A stretch of DNA of 29,474 nt from CAYZFD01 sp964477735. Lineage in GTDB: Bacteria > Bacteroidota > Bacteroidia > Flavobacteriales > Flavobacteriaceae. Positions within the stretch are counted from its first letter, which is position 1. Each line of letters begins with the position of its first letter. The stretch spans positions 1-29,474 of the forward strand of contig CAYZFD010000021.1 in the NCBI GenBank assembly GCA_964477735.1. The letters are read 5' to 3'. The notes beneath the pieces are model-generated. The model was not told where the DNA came from. It did not search any database and saw only the letters and a list, made by a program, of their open reading frames with translations. The position numbers were made by a program, and so were the translations under genes. Shown one piece after another: positions 26,763 to 29,474 of the stretch.

Positions 26763-28040
26763 TTATTTTTTATAAACTTTTCCGTTTTTCATCACAAAAG
26801 AAATTGTTTCTAATGTTTTGATGTTGTTTAGCGCATTCTCATCACTCGCTACGATATCAGCAAAAAATCCTTTTGCCAATACCCCAAGCTTGCCATCCAT
26901 ACCTAAAATTTTAGCGTTGACTATTGTAGCCGCTTGTAGAGTCTCAACGGCTGGCATACCAGCTTCGAGCATGTAGCCGAATTCTTTCGCATTAAGACCG
27001 TGAGGAAAAACGCCTGCATCAGTTCCGAAAGCAATGGGCACACCCATTTTGTAGGCTTTTCCAAAAGTTTTTTGAATTTGTGCGCCAATTTGGATCGCTT
27101 TGGGCACAATAATTTCTGGATAATAACCTGGAATAAGGGCCTTTTCAGCCACTTGTTTCCCTGCAGTGATTGTAGGCACCAAATAGGCTTGCTTTTCTTT
27201 CATTAACATCATTGTTTCTTCACTCATCAAAGTGCCATGCTCTATGGTTTTCACGCCATTTCTCACAGCCCGCTGCATGCCTTCATCACCGTGGGCATGC
27301 GCAGCAACCTGCATCCCATAATCTTTAGCTGTTTGGGTGATCGCAGCAACTTCCTCGTCGGTAAATTGTGGATTTTGACCACTTTTAGCTACGCTTAAAA
27401 CACCTCCTGTGGCCGTAATTTTTATCCAATCAGCACCGTTTTTATATCGTTGCCTCACTGCCTTTTTGGCATCTTCAACAGAATTGACAACACCTTCTTT
27501 GGGTCCCGGATCGCCCATTAAATCTCTGCGATATCCATTCGTAGGATCAGCATGCCCTCCAGTGGATGCTAGGGATTTTCCAGCTGTAAAAATTCTTGGT
27601 CCTGCCACCTTACCTGAAGCAATGGCCTTGCGTAAAGCAATATTAACTCCAGATCCACCCAAATCACGAACAGAAGTAAAGCCAGCATCCAAGGTGCGAC
27701 TTGCAAACACTACAGAATTAAAAGCAGTATCCTCGGGGTTCAATTCGTATTTGTCTAAATAGCTTTTGCTGTTGGTTTCGTGCTCAATGTGTACATGCAT
27801 GTCTATAAATCCAGGATAGACCGTTTTAGCTTTTAGATCAATCACTGCAATTTCGGAACTTTCAGGCTGAATGAAACCATCCAATACTTCAGTGATTTTT
27901 TCGGCCTGTACAACAATTGTTTTGTTGGAATAAATTTTTCCTTTTTCACTATCAAAAAGCTGCCCGCAGTGCAAATAAGTGGTTTGTGCCCAAATGCTAA
28001 AACCTCCCAAAAACATTAGGACACTCAATAAAGTCTTCAT
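26763..28040 (-). CDS. Secreted amidohydrolase family protein (imidazolonepropionase-like)
   Basis: Metal-dependent hydrolase of the amidohydrolase superfamily, exported by a signal peptide (about 1-19, ending SIWAQ). Metal ligands are visible: HxH in GFIDMHVHIEHE (His82, His84), a Lys in ADWIKITATGG that could be carbamylated, His in VAAHAHGDEG, His in TIEHGTLM, and Asp in FGTDAGVFPHG. At 425 residues it matches the group often labelled Xaa-Pro dipeptidase or imidazolonepropionase-related amidohydrolase; the true substrate is unknown, and a peptide or cyclic-amide substrate is a guess. It is a single-gene unit between fabD (tail to tail) and the DegT gene, 64 bases downstream of the latter's stop. 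A weak -7 candidate (TATATTTC) lies upstream. Confidence 0.85.
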   Translation of the reverse strand: MKTLLSVLMFLGGFSIWAQTTYLHCGQLFDSEKGKIYSNKTIVVQAEKITEVLDGFIQPESSEIAVIDLKAKTVYPGFIDMHVHIEHETNSKSYLDKYELNPEDTAFNSVVFASRTLDAGFTSVRDLGGSGVNIALRKAIASGKVAGPRIFTAGKSLASTGGHADPTNGYRRDLMGDPGPKEGVVNSVEDAKKAVRQRYKNGADWIKITATGGVLSVAKSGQNPQFTDEEVAAITQTAKDYGMQVAAHAHGDEGMQRAVRNGVKTIEHGTLMSEETMMLMKEKQAYLVPTITAGKQVAEKALIPGYYPEIIVPKAIQIGAQIQKTFGKAYKMGVPIAFGTDAGVFPHGLNAKEFGYMLEAGMPAVETLQAATIVNAKILGMDGKLGVLAKGFFADIVASDENALNNIKTLETISFVMKNGKVYKK

Positions 28041-28104
28041 CTTTCTACTAATTATATTGAAATATAAAAAAAAGTTTTAAGACTGCTTAAAAATTCTATA
28101 AATC

Positions 28105-29232
28105 TTATAAAAACTCTAGAATGCTTTGGGTAATAAATTGTTGCTGTTCTTGAGTGAGTTCAGTGTGCATGGGAAGTGAAATCACTTCTTTAACCAACTG
28201 GTTGGTTACCGGAAAATCTTCTTCTCTATATCGAGGGTCTGCATAAGCTTTTTGAAGGTGAAGTGGTATGGGATAATAGATTCCAAATGGGATTTTATTT
28301 TCAGACAAATGGGCCGCCAAAGCATCTCTGCGATCAGCGCGAATGCGGAGCGTGTATTGGTGATAAACATGGCTATCGCAACCAAAAATATGCTTGGGCG
28401 TAACAATGTCTGGATGGTTTTCTAGTGCGGCTGTGTAAAAAAGGGCTGCAGCCTTACGTCGCTCATTATAGAAATCCAATAGCGGTAGTTTGGCACTTAG
28501 AACGGCAGCTTGTAAACTGTCGAGTCGGGAGTTTACACCTACCACGTCGTGATGATAGCGCTCATACATCCCGTGATTTACAATTCCTCGAATCGTGTGT
28601 GCAAGCTTATCGTCATTCGTGAAAATGGCACCCCCATCACCATAGCAACCTAGGTTTTTAGAAGGAAAGAACGAGGTAGAAGCCACGTGCCCAATGGTGC
28701 CTGTTTTGGCTTTTCGACCATCAGAAAAAGGATATTTAGCACCAATTCCCTGGGCATTGTCTTCAATAACAAATAAGTTATGCTTGGTGGCCAAAGCCAT
28801 CAAGGGTTCCATGTCGGCTGCCTGTCCAAACAAATGTACAGGCACGATAGCCTTCGTTTTAGGTGTGATGGCTTTTTCAACAGCTTTTAAATCGATGTTA
28901 AAACTCTCAGGATCCACATCAACCAATACAGGTGTGAGCTGAAGTAAGGCAATAACTTCAACAGTTGCTGCAAAAGTAAAATCGGCAGTTATGACCTCGT
29001 CGCCTGGCTTTAGACCCAATCCCATCATAGCAATTTGAAGCGCATCTGTTCCATTGGCACATGGAATCACATGCTTAATGTCTAGATAGGTTTCTAACGC
29101 TTTCTGAAATTGATGAACAGCAGGCCCATTGATATAGCTAGCCGATTCTACAACCTGCTCCCAAGCCTCTTGAATTTGAGGCTTTATGTGGCGGTACTGC
29201 TCTTGCAAGTCCACCATTTGGATTTTTTGCAT
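28105..29232 (-). CDS. DegT/DnrJ/EryC1/StrS-family sugar aminotransferase (WbpE-like)
   Basis: PLP aminotransferase that aminates a keto-sugar nucleotide for surface polysaccharide or lipopolysaccharide synthesis. The product has 375 residues from the ATG at 29232 (MQKIQMVDLQEQY, the usual start of this family). Visible marks: YINGP, VIPCANGTDALQIAM (cofactor phosphate), DEVITADFTFAATVEVI, PVHLFGQ, FVIEDNAQGIGA with the PLP Asp, and the Schiff-base Lys192 in SFFPSKNLGCYGDGGA. Open frame continues 64 codons upstream to 29424, but that stretch crosses the promoter and overlaps waaA on the other strand, so I reject it. The exact sugar is unknown; UDP-3-keto-GlcNAcA, as for WbpE, is a plausible but unproven substrate. 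Its neighbour waaA supports an envelope glycan role. Confidence 0.9.
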   Translation of the reverse strand: MQKIQMVDLQEQYRHIKPQIQEAWEQVVESASYINGPAVHQFQKALETYLDIKHVIPCANGTDALQIAMMGLGLKPGDEVITADFTFAATVEVIALLQLTPVLVDVDPESFNIDLKAVEKAITPKTKAIVPVHLFGQAADMEPLMALATKHNLFVIEDNAQGIGAKYPFSDGRKAKTGTIGHVASTSFFPSKNLGCYGDGGAIFTNDDKLAHTIRGIVNHGMYERYHHDVVGVNSRLDSLQAAVLSAKLPLLDFYNERRKAAALFYTAALENHPDIVTPKHIFGCDSHVYHQYTLRIRADRRDALAAHLSENKIPFGIYYPIPLHLQKAYADPRYREEDFPVTNQLVKEVISLPMHTELTQEQQQFITQSILEFL

Positions 29233-29250
29233 CACTAGTTTTTGATTACG

Positions 29251-29278
29251 CAAATCTACAAAAAACAAATGCATCAAA
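29251..29278 (-). promoter_or_regulatory. Promoter of the DegT aminotransferase gene
   Basis: On the minus strand, TTTG (29278-29275), 16 bases, TAGATTTG (29258-29251), then 18 bases to the ATG at 29232. Both elements match the Bacteroidota consensus and confirm the shorter start. Confidence 0.65.
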
Positions 29279-29288
29279 GTGAAATAAG

Positions 29289-29296
29289 TATCTTTG
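29289..29296 (+). promoter_or_regulatory. -7 box for waaA, only 4 bases before its ATG
   Basis: TATCTTTG is an exact -7 match ending at 29296, with the waaA ATG at 29301. The transcript would begin at or next to the start codon, that is, be leaderless or nearly so. No -33 TTTG is seen at normal spacing. Confidence 0.5.
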
Positions 29297-29300
29297 AAGC

Positions 29301-29474
29301 ATGCTAAATCTATATTCGCTTTTGGTTTCGGTAGCCAAAGTTTTGGCACCCCTAGGGGCACACTCCAAAAAAGGCAACGCCTTTGTTCTTGGGCGAAAAG
29401 AAATTTGGAAGCAATTGGGAGCAATTCCCGAAGCTGCTAAAGTGGTATGGATGCACTGCGCCTCTTTGGGCGAA
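29301..29474 (+). CDS. waaA: 3-deoxy-D-manno-octulosonic acid (Kdo) transferase, N-terminal fragment
   Basis: Adds Kdo to lipid A precursors at the inner membrane. Only the first 58 codons are in the window: MLNLYSLLVSVAKVLAPLGA is a membrane anchor, followed by VLGRKEIWKQL and VVWMHCASLGE. The GRK and HCASLGE segments are typical of the WaaA N-terminal glycosyltransferase domain (HCASLGE carries the catalytic Glu). The distance from the ATG to GRK fits the family, supporting this start. It is divergent from the DegT aminotransferase gene across 68 bases holding a -7 box for each direction. Confidence 0.87.
   Translation, partial: MLNLYSLLVSVAKVLAPLGAHSKKGNAFVLGRKEIWKQLGAIPEAAKVVWMHCASLGE

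Noticed and set aside
29233..29424. 64-codon N-terminal extension of the DegT aminotransferase
   Set aside because: It lacks family similarity, crosses the gene's own promoter and overlaps waaA on the other strand; the family start is MQKIQMVDL at 29232.
1..29474. Defence island, prophage, insertion sequence or CRISPR
   Set aside because: Every sizeable open frame is accounted for by housekeeping or envelope genes; no transposase, integrase, nuclease-helicase cluster or spaced repeat array was seen.

Overview
This window looks like chromosomal core genome of a Bacteroidota bacterium, most likely class Flavobacteriia. The evidence is a type IX secretion (T9SS) cargo protein with a C-terminal sorting domain, a GLPGLI-family protein paired with a TonB-receptor-like barrel, a DUF6588-type outer membrane protein, a bifunctional nuclease with a UVR tail, and start sites preceded by the Bacteroidota -7 box TAnnTTTG rather than Shine-Dalgarno sequences. 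No phage, insertion sequence, CRISPR array, tRNA or rRNA was seen, and no gene-free stretch exceeds about 190 bases.

Layout. (1) 1-3600, minus strand: metK-metY-metX operon (metX runs off the left edge) for homocysteine/methionine and S-adenosylmethionine (SAM) synthesis, headed by a SAM-II riboswitch with an unusually long, multi-state leader. (2) 3651-8387, minus: a DUF6588-type protein with its own promoter, and a GLPGLI protein followed one base later by a large outer membrane barrel protein. (3) 8575-11674, plus: lipoprotein gamma-glutamyltransferase, an unrecognised secreted protein, and a deoxynucleoside kinase. (4) 11728-15263, minus: membrane pyrophosphatase (K+-dependent type by sequence) and pyruvate dehydrogenase E1 beta. 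(5) 15389-20015, plus: etfB-etfA, bifunctional nuclease, CNT nucleoside transporter, thymidylate synthase. (6) 20058-24922, plus: a 1386-residue T9SS surface protein overlapping a lipoprotein gene by 4 bases. (7) 24976-26761, plus: dihydrofolate reductase fused to an N-terminal two-transmembrane segment, then fabD. (8) 26763-29232, minus: secreted amidohydrolase and a DegT-type sugar aminotransferase. (9) From 29301, plus: start of Kdo transferase waaA.

Functional links: deoxynucleoside kinase, nucleoside transporter, thyA and folA form a dispersed thymidylate/deoxynucleotide salvage set. ThyA produces dihydrofolate and the DHFR fusion re-reduces it. The two are separated here by the 4.9 kb surface-protein module.

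Two runs of 100 Ns (4913-5012 and 12133-12232) are assembly joins, not real gaps. In each case the 55 bases before the Ns repeat exactly after them. Deleting 155 bases at each restores one continuous reading frame: an 890-residue barrel protein and a 782-residue pyrophosphatase. What looks like a separate 85-residue gene at 11728-11985 is the pyrophosphatase C-terminus.

The most interesting items are the DHFR with a built-in membrane anchor and coiled coil, and the SAM-II aptamer whose 3' strand can refold into alternative helices reaching the metK start codon.
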